Positions 7,605 through 15,872 of a DNA stretch of 64,000 nt are shown here, piece by piece. The notes under the pieces were generated by a model that was not told the origin of the DNA, did not search any database, and saw nothing but the letters and a program-made list of their open reading frames with translations. The stretch covers positions 248,001 to 312,000 of the forward strand of contig NZ_FMAC01000006.1 in the NCBI RefSeq assembly GCF_900094555.1, in the 5' to 3' direction. Each line of letters starts with the position of its first letter. Positions within the stretch are counted from its first letter, which is position 1. Position numbers and translations under genes: made by a program. This stretch comes from Martinezella hainanensis. Lineage in GTDB: Bacteria; Pseudomonadota; Alphaproteobacteria; Rhizobiales; Rhizobiaceae.

Positions 7605-8189
7605 ATGGGCATGCTTCTTTCTCCCGAACTCACGGTTTGCGGCATTGAGGAGCTGCCCGATCAACGGGTGCGAAACGTTACCCACGTGCTTTCCCTCCTC
7701 GATCCGGAACATCCCGAGCTCGATGTCTTCCACTCCTATGCCCGGCATCATCGCACGACGCTGCGCTTTCACGATATCATCGCGACGGCTCCAGGCCGCG
7801 TGATGCCGCAGCCGGAGCATGTCGACGCGATCCTGAAATTCGGCTCCGAGTTTCAGGCGCAACAAGATCCGGAGGCGTCGAGCCATCTGCTGGTCCATTG
7901 CCATATGGGCGTATCGCGCTCGACGGCGGCCATGCTGTCGTTGATGGCGCAAGCAAACCCCGACGAATCCGCCGAAAGCCTGTTTGCCCGCCTTGTCGCC
8001 ATCCGCCCACAGGCCTGGCCGAACTCCCAGATGATCGGCTTTGCCGACGAGCAGCTCGGCAGGAAGGGCGATCTGAACGCGGCACTTGCCCGTCACTACG
8101 GCCGGCAGATCAAGGGGCGACCTGACTTTGTCGACTGGATGACGCGTCTCGGACGCCAGGCGGAACTGAATATGGCGATCCCTGCGTAA
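7605..8189 (+). CDS. Protein tyrosine phosphatase-like protein
   Basis: The 194-residue protein has the HCX5R active-site loop VHCHMGVSRS, with nucleophile Cys99 and Arg105. An upstream Asp in FHDI (about residue 57) may be the general acid. The fold type is that of small dual-specificity/tyrosine phosphatases. Three in-frame ATGs occur within 13 bases. I chose 7605 because the AAGGA ribosome site at 7593-7597 is then 7 bases away, while the first ATG would be only one base from it. It follows the metallophosphoesterase in the same direction. Its target is unknown. Confidence 0.8.
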   Translation: MGMLLSPELTVCGIEELPDQRVRNVTHVLSLLDPEHPELDVFHSYARHHRTTLRFHDIIATAPGRVMPQPEHVDAILKFGSEFQAQQDPEASSHLLVHCHMGVSRSTAAMLSLMAQANPDESAESLFARLVAIRPQAWPNSQMIGFADEQLGRKGDLNAALARHYGRQIKGRPDFVDWMTRLGRQAELNMAIPA

Positions 8190-8538
8190 GGAGCACCTCT
8201 CCTACCTGAGGACTGGCCGCCGGCACGACGACCTCGTTATACATCTTCTTCCGCCGTGACAGTTCCCTGACAGGAATCGATGTCACCTTGGCTGCAATCT
8301 GTAGAGGACAGAGACGGTCGGCTCATGAGCCGGCTAGCCATTGGGGAGGAGATATCATGAAAACCGCGCTCGGTCGCGACTAGCGCCTGTCATCCGGCAT
8401 CCGCCGCCGGTCATCACCAGCCAATCATATCCTATTCACCGGCTTTCCGTCAGGAGGGCCGCGCCGTCGGAGCATGTCCTCAATTCGGGGATGCAGGCAG
8501 CAATCGAAATCATGCAGCAGTCAACGGGAGGAATTCAA
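8190..8538. other. Promoter region of the importer operon; no gene seen
   Basis: These 349 bases hold no supportable gene. The region contains a TGACAG direct repeat (listed separately) and ends in a strong GGGAGGA ribosome site at 8526-8532 before the binding-protein start. It is the natural place for control by the two-component system encoded downstream. Confidence 0.5.
8257..8273 (+). promoter_or_regulatory. TGACAG direct repeat with 11-base period, possible response-regulator box
   Basis: TGACAG occurs at 8257-8262 and again at 8268-8273, one helical turn apart. Tandem half sites with an 11-base period are the usual target form of OmpR/PhoB-type regulators, and such a regulator is encoded at 12663. 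The repeat lies about 265 bases before the binding-protein start. Assignment is by form only. Confidence 0.35.
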
Positions 8539-9603
8539 ATGTCACTGCTATTCAATAAATTCAGCATCGTAGCCGCGATCGCCATTGGCCTCAACGGCAC
8601 GGCCTTGGCGGCAAGCGACGAGCTTGTGACCGCCGCCAAGAAGGAAGGCGTTATCGCCATCTACGCCGCGACCGATCTGTCGCAGGCCCAGGCGCTGCTC
8701 GATGCCTTCACGAAGAAATATCCCGGCATCCGCATCGACTACAACGATATCGGCACCAACGGCGTCTACAATCGCATCATTTCCGAAGCCGCTGCCGCAC
8801 AAGTCGGCGGAGATCTCGTCTGGACGTCGGCGATGGACCAGACGGTGAAGCTTGCGGCGGATGGCTATCTCGCTTCCTATGCCTCGACGGAAATTGGTGC
8901 GCTGCCGAGCTGGGCCGTCTACGACAAGACGGTCTATGCCACCACGCTAGAGCCGATCGGCATGATCTACAACAAGCTCGCCCTGAAGGAGGATCAAGTT
9001 CCTCGCACCCGCGCGGCCCTGATCGAATTCCTTGGCAAGGCGGATGTCGCCGGCAAGGTCGCGACCTTCGATCCGGAAAAGTCCGGCGTCGGCTTCATGA
9101 TCCAGACGAACGACTCCAAGCAGCGCAGCGACTATTGGGATCTGGTTACGGCATTCGGCACCGCCAAGGGCAAGACCTATTCCTCGACAGGCTCCATGCG
9201 CGAAACGGTGGTTTCGGGCGAGAACGTGATCGCCTTCAACCTCATCGGCTCCTATGCGCTCGATTGGGTAAAGAGCGCTTCCAATCTCGGCGTCGCCTTC
9301 GGTCAGGATTATACGCCGGCCTTCTCGCGCGTCGCCGCCGTCATCAAGAACGCACCGCACCCCAATGCCTCGCAGCTCTTCCTCGATTTCATGCTGTCTC
9401 AGGAGGGCCAGAACGCCATCGCCTCGAAGGGCATGCCGTCGCTGCGCACCGATGTCGACCAGGGGTACAATATCAACACCATCAACGAACTGGTCGGCGG
9501 CAACCTCAAGCCCATCGCGCTCGATGACTCGCGCCTGGAGTTCATGGACCCCATGAAGCGCCTCGACTTCCTCAAGAAGTGGCGCGGATCGGTCAAGAGC
9601 TGA
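8539..9603 (+). CDS. ABC importer periplasmic binding protein
   Basis: The 354-residue protein starts with a signal peptide (FNKFSIVAAIAIGLNGTALA, cut before ASDEL). It then shows the family-1 solute-binding fold used by iron and phosphorylated-sugar importers: LVTAAKKEGVIAIYA, LLDAFTKKYPGIRIDY, DLVWTSAMDQ, GMIYNKLAL, VPRTRAALIEFL and GQDYTPAFSRVA. An ATG at 8539 with GGGAGGA six bases upstream marks the start. The permease and ATPase follow in the same direction. It resembles the second binding protein at 14712 (shared VPRTRA and DxxxSGVG motifs). The ligand is uncertain: ferric iron, phosphonate and organophosphate importers all share this fold. Confidence 0.87.
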   Translation: MSLLFNKFSIVAAIAIGLNGTALAASDELVTAAKKEGVIAIYAATDLSQAQALLDAFTKKYPGIRIDYNDIGTNGVYNRIISEAAAAQVGGDLVWTSAMDQTVKLAADGYLASYASTEIGALPSWAVYDKTVYATTLEPIGMIYNKLALKEDQVPRTRAALIEFLGKADVAGKVATFDPEKSGVGFMIQTNDSKQRSDYWDLVTAFGTAKGKTYSSTGSMRETVVSGENVIAFNLIGSYALDWVKSASNLGVAFGQDYTPAFSRVAAVIKNAPHPNASQLFLDFMLSQEGQNAIASKGMPSLRTDVDQGYNINTINELVGGNLKPIALDDSRLEFMDPMKRLDFLKKWRGSVKS

Positions 9604-9693
9604 CGCGACGCCCAATCACCTGAGAGCATTCTCGCAGCCCGAACAGAAGCGGGAATGCTCGAAAACAACCACCATCGAGAAGGAGGCGCGCCG

Positions 9694-11460
9694 ATGTCGG
9701 CACCGTCGACACCCGTATCGACCCTGTCTCACGCCGGACGGCGATCGGTTCACGCGAACCAGACATTCACATCGATCCCGCAGCCGGCCAATGCCCTTGG
9801 CTTCCGGCGTATCGTCATCGGCCTGCTCGCCGTCGTCGTGCTGGCGCCGATCGTCCTCATCATCTACCAGAGCCTGCTCGACGGGCCGTTTTTCGCGCCG
9901 AAGAGCAAGCTCTCGATAGAGGCCTATCGCTATATCCTGACCGACGAAATGTTCTACGACGCGCTCTGGAACACGGTCATCATGGCGGTGGGCATGGTGG
10001 CGATCGCGGTGCCGCTCGGCGCCGCGCTCTCCTTCCTGCTGACGCGGACTGACGTCAAATTCCGCAAGGCGCTCGAGGTCGTCGTCCTCGTGCCCATGTT
10101 CATTTCGGCAATCGTGCTTGCCTTCGGCTACACCGTTGCCGTCGGTCCCGCGGGCTTCCTCACCATGCTGTCACGCGACATCTTCGGGGCAGCACCTTGG
10201 AACCTCTACTCCCTGACGGGGATCGTCATCGTAACCGGGCTTGCGCACGTGCCGCATGTCTATCTCTACGTTTCAGCCGCCATGCGCAACCTGCCCTCCG
10301 ATCTGGAGGAGGCTGCCCGATCGATGGGCTCGCCGATCTGGCGGGTCTGCCTCGACGTGACGCTGCCCATGGTTTTGCCAGCACTGGTCTTTGCTACCGC
10401 GCTGAACCTTTTGATCGGCTTTGAAATGTTCGGCGTCCCCTATGTCCTCGGCGACCCCAGCGGCATCATCGTTCTGACGACTTACGTCTACAAGCTCACG
10501 ACGCTGTTCGGCGTGCCGACCTATCAGCTGATGGCCGTCGTCGTCGTGCTGCTCGTTCTCTTGACGCTGCCGCTCGTCTGGTATCAACGCCGCCTGCTGC
10601 GCCATAGCCGCCGCTATGCCGCGCTCGGAGGCAAGGGGCCGCGAACGACCGTGATGCGGCTTGGACCGACCGGCCAGATCGTCGCGCTGTCCTTCATCGG
10701 CTTCTGGCTCTTCGTCTCGGTCGCACTGCCGATCGGCGGCATCGTGCTGCGCGCCTTCGTCGATGCGTGGGGCCAGGGCGTCAATCCGCTGGCGCATCTG
10801 ACGGTCGCGCATTTCGCGACGCTGATGGAGGTGCCGACGCTGTTTCGCGGCATCGTCAACACGGTCGTCCTTTCCGTCGTGGGCGGGGCGGCGGCCGTCG
10901 CGATCTACCTCCTGATCGGGCTTGCCGGACACCGCCATAGAGGCATGTCCAACACCGTGCTCGACTATATGGTGCTGCTGCCGCGCGCCATGCCGAGCCT
11001 GATTATCGGCCTTGCTTTCTTCTGGCTGTTCCTCTTCGTGCCCTTCCTCATTCCACTGAGAACGACGCTGATCAGCCTGTTTGCAGCCTATGTCATAGTC
11101 GGCCTTTCCTATGGGCTGCGCCTGCTGCAGGGCACGCTGATCCAGGTCAGCCCGGAGCTCGAAGAAGCAGCACGGACCACGGGCGCAACCATCGGCCGGA
11201 GCTGGCGCGACATTGTCATCCCGATCATTCGGCCCGGCCTCGTCGGTGCCTGGGCGCTCATCATGATCGTGTTCCTACGCGACTACGCCACCGGCATCTA
11301 TCTGATGAGCGCCGGCACGGAGGTCATCGGCTCTCTCATGATGGCGCAGCTCCAGTCCGGCGCCATGGATACGATTGCCGCACTCGCCTTTGTCAGCATC
11401 CTTCTTACCGGCGGCGGCCTTGCCCTCGCCCTTCGTCTCGGAGCCAAGATCCATGACTGA
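9694..11460 (+). CDS. ABC importer permease, two fused permease domains
   Basis: The 588-residue protein is a tandem fusion of two six-helix MetI-like permease domains. Each has the EAA cytoplasmic loop that docks the ATPase: EEAARSMGSPIWRVCLDVTLP in the first half and EEAARTTGATIGRSWRDIVIP in the second. The first 40 residues are hydrophilic and precede helix 1 (IVIGLLAVVVLAPIVLIIY). The start at 9694 is preceded by AAGGAGG at 9680-9686; an in-frame ATG at 9655 has no such site. It overlaps the ATPase gene by 8 bases. Fused permeases of this type are found in FbpB/SfuB/AfuB-like importers. Confidence 0.88.
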   Translation: MSAPSTPVSTLSHAGRRSVHANQTFTSIPQPANALGFRRIVIGLLAVVVLAPIVLIIYQSLLDGPFFAPKSKLSIEAYRYILTDEMFYDALWNTVIMAVGMVAIAVPLGAALSFLLTRTDVKFRKALEVVVLVPMFISAIVLAFGYTVAVGPAGFLTMLSRDIFGAAPWNLYSLTGIVIVTGLAHVPHVYLYVSAAMRNLPSDLEEAARSMGSPIWRVCLDVTLPMVLPALVFATALNLLIGFEMFGVPYVLGDPSGIIVLTTYVYKLTTLFGVPTYQLMAVVVVLLVLLTLPLVWYQRRLLRHSRRYAALGGKGPRTTVMRLGPTGQIVALSFIGFWLFVSVALPIGGIVLRAFVDAWGQGVNPLAHLTVAHFATLMEVPTLFRGIVNTVVLSVVGGAAAVAIYLLIGLAGHRHRGMSNTVLDYMVLLPRAMPSLIIGLAFFWLFLFVPFLIPLRTTLISLFAAYVIVGLSYGLRLLQGTLIQVSPELEEAARTTGATIGRSWRDIVIPIIRPGLVGAWALIMIVFLRDYATGIYLMSAGTEVIGSLMMAQLQSGAMDTIAALAFVSILLTGGGLALALRLGAKIHD

Positions 11461-12514
11461 TCTCATCGTTCAAAACGTCCATAAATACCTCGGCGGTCTG
11501 CATATCCTTCAGGGTGCCTCGTTTACCGCCAATCGCGGATCGATCGTCTCGCTGCTCGGGGCTTCGGGCAGCGGCAAGACGACGCTGCTGCGCTGCATTG
11601 CCGGTCTCGAACAGCCCGAAGTCGGTCAGATCAAGATCGGCGGCTCGGTGGTCTTCGATGGCGACAAGCGCGTCACCGTCGCGCCGGAAAACCGCAATAT
11701 CGGCCTGGTTTTCCAATCCTATGCCCTGTGGCCGCACCGCTCCGTCGCGGAAAATGTCGCCTATGGCCTGAAACTCAGGGGCGTCAACAAGGCTGATGCA
11801 GAAAAGCGCGTCCTCGACACGCTCGGCAAGATCGGCCTTGGCCACCTCGCCGAACGTTATCCGGATCAGCTTTCCGGCGGACAGCAGCAGCGCGTCGCCA
11901 TCTGCCGCGCCCTCGTCTACGAGCCGAAGATCCTGCTCATGGACGAGCCTTTGTCCAATCTGGATGCGAAATTGCGCGAAGAAGCCCGCTACTGGATCCG
12001 CAAGCTCGTTCTCGATCTCGGTATTTGCGGCGTCCTCGTCACCCACGATCAAGCCGAAGCGCTGGCGGCTTCCGACAATATCCTGCTGCTGCGCAACGGA
12101 AAGGTGGCGCAGGAAGGCCCGCCGCAGGATATCTATTCAAAGCCCTCGAGCTTCTACGTCGCCGATTTCCTCGGTGCGAACAATGTTGCCGCGGGACGCA
12201 TCAAACGCGATGGCCCTACAGCCAGCATTCATGGTAGCAACTGGCAGCTCGATGGCGTGATGATGGGGGATGGGGCGGAAAGCCAAGGCAAGGCCGTCAT
12301 CCGTGTCGAGCAGGTGGCCGTTCATGACCAGCCGGCACCGGGCCGTATCGAGATGCAGCTGGAGGCGTGCCTGTTCCTCGGTGACCGCTGGGAATACCGT
12401 CTGTCCTACGGCGATTTCAAGGCCAAGGCATTCGGCCCGAAGCTGATGGCGGCAGGCACGGTCTGGGCGGAGATCCCGCGCGAAAGCGTCTGGCTCTACC
12501 CGGAAGCGGCCTGA
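11453..12514 (+). CDS. ABC importer ATP-binding protein
   Basis: The 353-residue ATPase has every canonical element: Walker A GASGSGKTT, Q-loop FQSYALWPH, signature LSGGQQQRV, Walker B ILLMDEPLSNLDAKLR and H-loop THDQAEA. A C-terminal region of about 110 residues (from NNVAAGRIKRDG) has the TOBE-like barrel of CUT1/Fe-type importers. It is translationally coupled to the permease gene, whose stop it overlaps by 8 bases. Together with the binding protein and fused permease it forms a complete importer at the inner membrane. Substrate specificity lies in the binding protein and is not known. Confidence 0.9.
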   Translation: MTDLIVQNVHKYLGGLHILQGASFTANRGSIVSLLGASGSGKTTLLRCIAGLEQPEVGQIKIGGSVVFDGDKRVTVAPENRNIGLVFQSYALWPHRSVAENVAYGLKLRGVNKADAEKRVLDTLGKIGLGHLAERYPDQLSGGQQQRVAICRALVYEPKILLMDEPLSNLDAKLREEARYWIRKLVLDLGICGVLVTHDQAEALAASDNILLLRNGKVAQEGPPQDIYSKPSSFYVADFLGANNVAAGRIKRDGPTASIHGSNWQLDGVMMGDGAESQGKAVIRVEQVAVHDQPAPGRIEMQLEACLFLGDRWEYRLSYGDFKAKAFGPKLMAAGTVWAEIPRESVWLYPEAA

Positions 12515-12515
12515 A

Positions 12516-12605
12516 GCAGTTCCAGGAAACATACGCAGCGGCTTTCCTGGAGCTGCATGAAAGCAAGAGAGAGCGGTTCGGAGTTCCACGAAGAACCGAA
12601 CCGCT
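12516..12605 (+). terminator. Two successive hairpins between importer and two-component genes
   Basis: The first stem pairs GCAGTTCCAGGAAA (12516-12529) with TTTCCTGGAGCTGC (12543-12556), 13 of 14 positions plus a G-U. The second pairs AGCGGTTCGG (12572-12581) with CCGAACCGCT (12596-12605). No T-run follows either. They may end or stabilise the importer transcript, or attenuate readthrough into the regulator gene. Confidence 0.45.
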
Positions 12606-12662
12606 CGGAAAAGGGAGGAGCTTTGCATCAGGAATTCATGAGGATCGGGCAGGACGGTCGGC

Positions 12663-13334
12663 ATGCGCATTCTGCTCGTTGAGGATACGCAGGATGTCGG
12701 CGAGGCAATCTGCCGTCGCTTTCAAGCTGTCGGCCATACGGTCGACTGGCAGACGAACGGCCGTGTGGCTGCCGAAATCCTGGCCTTCACGGACTATGAT
12801 CTCGTCATCCTTGACGTCATGCTACCTGATCTCGACGGCTTCGAAATCCTAAAGGGGCTGAGGCGCGCCCGCGTGACGACACCCGTCCTCATGCTGACCG
12901 CGCGCTCCGAGGTCGATGATCGCGTCGGCGCCCTCGACCTGGGCGCCGACGACTATCTTGTCAAGCCTTTCGACTTTCGCGAGCTTGAAGCCCGAGCCAG
13001 GGTACTGCTACGCAGACGGAGCGGCGACGCCACCAACCTCGTCACCTGCGGCGACATCGTGCTTGATCGCACCAGCCGCTCGGTGAAAGTCGGCAAGCGT
13101 GAGGTCCAGCTGAAGCGCAGGGAGATGACGCTACTGGAAATATTTGCTTCGCGGCCCGGGCGCGTGTTCAGCAAGCAAGAGCTGCTCGACCAGCTCTACG
13201 GTTTTGACGAGGCCGTCAGTGCCAATGCGATCGAGCTCTATGTCGGGCGGCTGCGCAAGAAGCTCGAAGGGGCAAAGGCGCGCATCGTCACGCTGCATGG
13301 CATCGGCTACCAGCTGGTCTCCGATGACGCTTGA
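12663..13334 (+). CDS. OmpR-family response regulator
   Basis: The 223-residue protein has a receiver domain (VEDTQ acidic pair near residue 7, phosphorylation Asp51 in VILDVMLPDLDG, Thr in MLTARS, Lys in DYLVKPFDF). An OmpR/PhoB winged-helix DNA-binding domain follows, with KRREMTLLEIF and NAIELYVGRLRKKLEGA. Its stop overlaps the start of the histidine kinase gene by 11 bases. Proteins of the TctD/QseB class are the nearest in layout. It lies directly after the importer genes and probably controls them, with the TGACAG repeat at 8257 as a candidate site. Confidence 0.9.
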   Translation: MRILLVEDTQDVGEAICRRFQAVGHTVDWQTNGRVAAEILAFTDYDLVILDVMLPDLDGFEILKGLRRARVTTPVLMLTARSEVDDRVGALDLGADDYLVKPFDFRELEARARVLLRRRSGDATNLVTCGDIVLDRTSRSVKVGKREVQLKRREMTLLEIFASRPGRVFSKQELLDQLYGFDEAVSANAIELYVGRLRKKLEGAKARIVTLHGIGYQLVSDDA

Positions 13335-14715
13335 ACGCTCGCTTTTTGCCCGCCTGGCGGTCGTCATGTCGGTTCTTCTGACCGCCGGCGCGGCAGTGCT
13401 CATAACCGCAAGCTGGTATTCCGCACGCACGGCGGCCGATGATGCCTACGACCGGGTACTGGTCGGCGCGGCATTGCAGATCGCGGATGGCCTCGCCGTT
13501 CAGGAAGGCGCGCTGATCGTCGACCTCAGAGCCTCGGCATTCGAAATGCTGGGGCTCGCCGACCGCGACCGCATCTTCTACCGCATCGTCGACCCCACGG
13601 GAAAGACGCTCACCGGACACCGCGATCTCGAAACGAAAACCGATCTTGCCACGGTTCACCGCGAGCCAATCTTGAGCTCCGGCCTTTATAAGGGCGAAGC
13701 GGTGCGCATCGTGGTCGTCGGACGCGCCCTCTCGGACCCGGCGGCCTCGGGCTGGGCACATGTGATCCTCGCCCAGACCGTCGAAGCTCGCCGGGCGCTG
13801 ACACATGAGCTGACGCTTGGTGCAGCAATCACCATCATCATCATGTGCTTCCTGGCGCTCGTGGTGATGATCCTTTCCATCCGCCAGGCGCTGCGACCAG
13901 TCAACCAGCTGGGTGGAGCGCTGCGCCGGCGAGATCCGCAGGATCTCACGCCACTTTCCGTATCGGTGCCGCGTGAACTCCGCCCCTTCGTCGGCTCCAT
14001 CAATCATTTCATGGGCCGCCTCAACGAACGCGTCGTCCTGCTGCAGCGGTTCATCGCGGATGCAGCGCACCAGATACGGACGCCGTTGACGGCACTTACC
14101 GCTCAGCTCGACCTCTTGAACAATGACAAGCTGGACGAGGCGGACAGGCAGCATCTCGGCCGCGTGCAACAACGCACCGATGAGCTGGCGAGGCTGACCA
14201 ATCAGTTGCTGAGCCATGCCATGGTCATCCACCGTGCCGAATCCGTGCAGCTCGAACCCGTCGACCTCAACGAAGTCGCCAGACGCGCCTTTCGTGTGGC
14301 GGTACCGATCACGGTCGACCCGGATATCGTCGTCTCCTTCGAGGAGGCTGATGTCGAGCTTGCCGTCCTCGGTGATCCCGTCAGCCTGCGAGAGGCGATC
14401 GTCAACGTCATCGACAATGCCCTTCGCCACGGAACCCTTTCCAGGCTCGAAGTACGGGTGCGCGATGCCGGCCCCCTTGCCCATGTCGAGGTCGAGGACG
14501 ACGGCCCGGGCATTCCCTCCGACGAATGGTCGCGCGTCACGCAGCGCTTCCAGACATCGAAAGCCGGCGAAGGAAGCGCCGGGCTTGGCTTTGCCATAGC
14601 ATCGGAAGTCGCGGCCGCGCATGGCGGGGCGCTGCAGTTTCGCGCCAAGGAAGAGGATGCGCATGGCTTCACCGTCGTCCTTGCCCTGCCACGTATTCAC
14701 CGGGAGGGAAAATGA
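13324..14715 (+). CDS. Sensor histidine kinase (TctE-like)
   Basis: The 463-residue kinase has a first membrane helix at about 11-32 and a periplasmic sensor region of about 130 residues. A second helix (AAITIIIMCFLALVVMILSI, about 167-186) and a HAMP-like linker follow. The H-box FIADAAHQIRTPL holds phospho-acceptor His249. The N-box IVNVIDNALRHG, G1 VEDDGPGIP and G2 GLGFAIA complete the catalytic domain. It starts inside the response-regulator gene and its stop overlaps the start of the second binding protein (ATGA), so all three proteins are made in fixed proportion. The periplasmic domain may read the ligand-loaded binding protein. Confidence 0.9.
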   Translation: MTLERSLFARLAVVMSVLLTAGAAVLITASWYSARTAADDAYDRVLVGAALQIADGLAVQEGALIVDLRASAFEMLGLADRDRIFYRIVDPTGKTLTGHRDLETKTDLATVHREPILSSGLYKGEAVRIVVVGRALSDPAASGWAHVILAQTVEARRALTHELTLGAAITIIIMCFLALVVMILSIRQALRPVNQLGGALRRRDPQDLTPLSVSVPRELRPFVGSINHFMGRLNERVVLLQRFIADAAHQIRTPLTALTAQLDLLNNDKLDEADRQHLGRVQQRTDELARLTNQLLSHAMVIHRAESVQLEPVDLNEVARRAFRVAVPITVDPDIVVSFEEADVELAVLGDPVSLREAIVNVIDNALRHGTLSRLEVRVRDAGPLAHVEVEDDGPGIPSDEWSRVTQRFQTSKAGEGSAGLGFAIASEVAAAHGGALQFRAKEEDAHGFTVVLALPRIHREGK

Positions 14716-15812
14716 AAGCTCGACGCCTCCCCTTCTGGCTTGGTTTCGCGGCCCTCACTCTTGCACCGACGCTCGCAATGGCCGTCGAGGGCACGTCAAA
14801 GCTCTTTCCAGCCGTCAATGGCGAAACGGCACGCCTGTCGATCCGTGGCGCGGCCGATCTCCAGGCCATGGAGCCATTGATTCAGGATTTTCAGGCGACG
14901 GCGCCGGATATTGCGATCGAATATTTCGACTATGTCACGAACGACCTTCATCAGAAGGCGGGTGTTGCCTGCGAGCAGAACGCGCCGCTTGGCGATCTGT
15001 GGCTTTCCTCCTCGCTCGATCAGCTCGTCAGCCTGGCCAATAATGGCTGTGCCTCGGCCTATCATTCATTGGAAACCGCCCAGGTACCCAAATGGGCCAA
15101 TTGGCGCGACGAGGTCTTCGGCTTCACCTTCGAGCCGGCGGTCTTCGTCTACAATGCGCGCCACGTGCCATCGAGCGACGTTCCGCGCACCCGCGCCGAG
15201 CTTGCCGATCTGCTGCGCCGCAGGCTCGACTATTATGGGGGGCGAGTGGGTACCTTCGACATCAGGACGTCAGGCGTCGGCTATCTCCTCGCCTTCAGCG
15301 ATGCCCGCCAGGCGACAGCGACCTATGGCCGCCTTCTCGAAAGCATGAGCCGCGCCGACGTCAAGGTCAGCTGCTGCACCGGGACCATCCTGCAGGAGAT
15401 CGCCAGCGGACGGATCTACCTCGCCTACAATATGATCGGGTCCTATTCCTATGCGGCTGCTCAGGCCAATCCCGATCTCAGAGTCGTCATTCCACGTGAC
15501 TACACACTGATCCTGAGCCGCGGCGTGCTGATACCGAAGACTGCACAGCGGCCGGACCTTGCCCGGCGCTTTCTCGATTATCTCCTCTCCAAACGCGGTC
15601 AGGATGTGGCGCGGCGCAGGGCCTTTTTCTTTGCGGAGAAAGGCAATATCCCCGAAGGGGTCGATGGCCCGTCGACCCTCGGGGAGTTAAGCTTCGTTCA
15701 ACCGATCCGTATCGGCCCCGCATTGCTTGCCGCACAGGACGAAGCGCAACGGCGTCGCTTCATAGACGACTGGAGCCACTCGATGCTGAACCAGCCGGCG
15801 TCATCACCCTGA
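14712..15812 (+). CDS. Second periplasmic binding protein, coupled to the sensor kinase
   Basis: The 366-residue protein has a signal peptide (RRLPFWLGFAALTLAPTLAMA) and a solute-binding fold: ADLQAMEPLIQDFQATAPDI, DLWLSSSLDQLVSLANNG, FVYNARHVPSSDVPRTRAELADLL and VIPRDYTLILSRGVLIP. It is related to the importer's binding protein at 8539 but sits at the end of the two-component genes with no permease of its own. Two cysteines lie adjacent near residue 220 (KVSCCTG). By analogy with PgtC of the Salmonella phosphoglycerate system, it could present ligand to the sensor kinase. The start at 14712 has GGGAGGGAA just before it. Confidence 0.82.
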   Translation: MKARRLPFWLGFAALTLAPTLAMAVEGTSKLFPAVNGETARLSIRGAADLQAMEPLIQDFQATAPDIAIEYFDYVTNDLHQKAGVACEQNAPLGDLWLSSSLDQLVSLANNGCASAYHSLETAQVPKWANWRDEVFGFTFEPAVFVYNARHVPSSDVPRTRAELADLLRRRLDYYGGRVGTFDIRTSGVGYLLAFSDARQATATYGRLLESMSRADVKVSCCTGTILQEIASGRIYLAYNMIGSYSYAAAQANPDLRVVIPRDYTLILSRGVLIPKTAQRPDLARRFLDYLLSKRGQDVARRRAFFFAEKGNIPEGVDGPSTLGELSFVQPIRIGPALLAAQDEAQRRRFIDDWSHSMLNQPASSP

Positions 15813-15872
15813 GCAAGGAGGTGATGCTGGTTACCTACCCGATCATCGCAACGGCCTCGCCGGTCGGCACAC

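Noticed and set aside
12516..12605. Riboswitch between importer and regulator genes
   Set aside because: Only two simple hairpins are visible. No conserved aptamer core could be recognised.
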